This document shows positions 5,555 to 5,972 of a stretch of 5,972 nt of DNA, piece after piece. The notes beneath the pieces are model-generated. The model was not told the origin of the DNA, did no database searches, and saw only the letters and a program-made list of their open reading frames with translations. The position numbers and the translations under genes were made by a program. Source of the stretch: Acidobacteriota bacterium (GTDB lineage Bacteria; Acidobacteriota; Terriglobia; Terriglobales; Acidobacteriaceae). Within the stretch, counting starts at the first letter, position 1. Each line of letters opens with the position of its first letter. The stretch is taken from assembly GCA_003225615.1 (NCBI GenBank), contig QIAS01000355.1, positions 1 through 5,972 of the forward strand, in the 5' to 3' direction.

Positions 5555-5972
5555 TCATTGCTCGAAGGGAAGGCCGAGCGCAGTGAAGTCCTCGTCAGTA
5601 CGCATCCAGCCCTCTTTGCCATCAATTCGTACCATCAGCTCAAGATTGTCGGAAGGGACGCCGATTCCGCCCTGGTCGTCCATGGGATTATTGCCGGTGG
5701 GCCCAGAAGACCGGCCCTCGCTCCATCTCAGATCCGCCGCGCAACTCAGCAATTCCAGCTTGGAATCTTTTTTTACCAGCACTCTTTCCGGGTGATCGCA
5801 GGGCGAAGCGTCCGGACAAAGTTGTACAAAAGTCAGCTCGCCAGCTAGACGGTCGTCCTCAGGAGCCACTGCGTAGCGACAAGGGCTCGAACTGCCGGCA
5901 GCCTTGTCACACGCTTGTGCCGGACTCAACTTTCCCTCTTTCCAGTCTACGCGCACGGGATAAACGAGTCGG
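5555..5972 (-). CDS. Hypothetical protein, C-terminal part (runs off the right edge)
   Basis: The frame is open from the window edge to a TGA at 5555, giving 138 visible residues. A GTG at 5956 could be a start, but the codons before it (RLVYPV) read like continuing protein and no Shine-Dalgarno can be placed, so the gene is treated as 5'-truncated by the window. I do not recognise the family. The visible part is acidic and soluble, with five cysteines in ACD, PCRY, LCPDASPCDH and SCAADL, a spacing that would suit disulfides in an exported protein. The C-terminus, KEGWMRTDEDFTALGLPFEQ, looks like an ordered domain end. No membrane segment is seen. It runs in the same direction as btuB, 135 bp upstream of the aptamer, but btuB has its own promoter, so an operon is not implied. 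Confidence 0.6.
   Translation of the reverse strand, partial: RLVYPVRVDWKEGKLSPAQACDKAAGSSSPCRYAVAPEDDRLAGELTFVQLCPDASPCDHPERVLVKKDSKLELLSCAADLRWSEGRSSGPTGNNPMDDQGGIGVPSDNLELMVRIDGKEGWMRTDEDFTALGLPFEQ

Overview
The window reads as chromosomal DNA of a Gram-negative bacterium, moderately GC-rich. The best guess is an Acidobacteriota relative. That rests on the outer-membrane TonB-dependent receptor with an N-terminal carboxypeptidase-regulatory-like (Ig-fold) domain, and on the degenerate CGCAAAG/CGCAGAG-type intergenic repeats. This is inference; no rRNA or other marker is present.

Layout, left to right. Positions 1-170 hold no gene but a roughly 100-bp inverted-repeat element with a perfect 16-bp hairpin at its centre. 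Positions 171-764 (minus) encode a cysteine dioxygenase. Its control region (765-942) holds a -10-like box, a perfect palindrome touching the start codon, and a second copy of the repeat family. Positions 943-2037 (minus) encode QueA of queuosine biosynthesis, with a probable GTG start directly behind a consensus TATAAT box. Positions 2038-2224 are a divergent intergenic region with a perfect 10-bp inverted repeat. Positions 2225-3004 (plus) encode a class II aldolase/adducin-family enzyme with an unusual Ser/Arg-rich tail. It converges, with only 4 bp between stop codons, on a 730-residue TonB-dependent receptor (3009-5201, minus). A complete cobalamin riboswitch (5240-5419) with its own strong promoter precedes the receptor, which is therefore called a BtuB-type B12 transporter. 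Positions 5555-5972 hold the C-terminal part of an unrecognised Cys-containing protein (minus) that runs off the right edge.

How the parts relate. The clearest regulatory unit is promoter, cobalamin aptamer, ribosome-binding-site/start-codon hairpin, then btuB: outer-membrane B12 uptake switched off when cobalamin is plentiful. QueA makes epoxyqueuosine-tRNA, whose usual reductase (QueG) is cobalamin-dependent, so a loose B12 link to the neighbour is conceivable but not shown. The cysteine dioxygenase and the aldolase look like independent metabolic genes. I found no CRISPR array, tRNA, transposase or clear new multi-gene system. The most interesting material is regulatory: the details of the B12 switch, the dioxygenase palindrome and the possible leaderless queA start.
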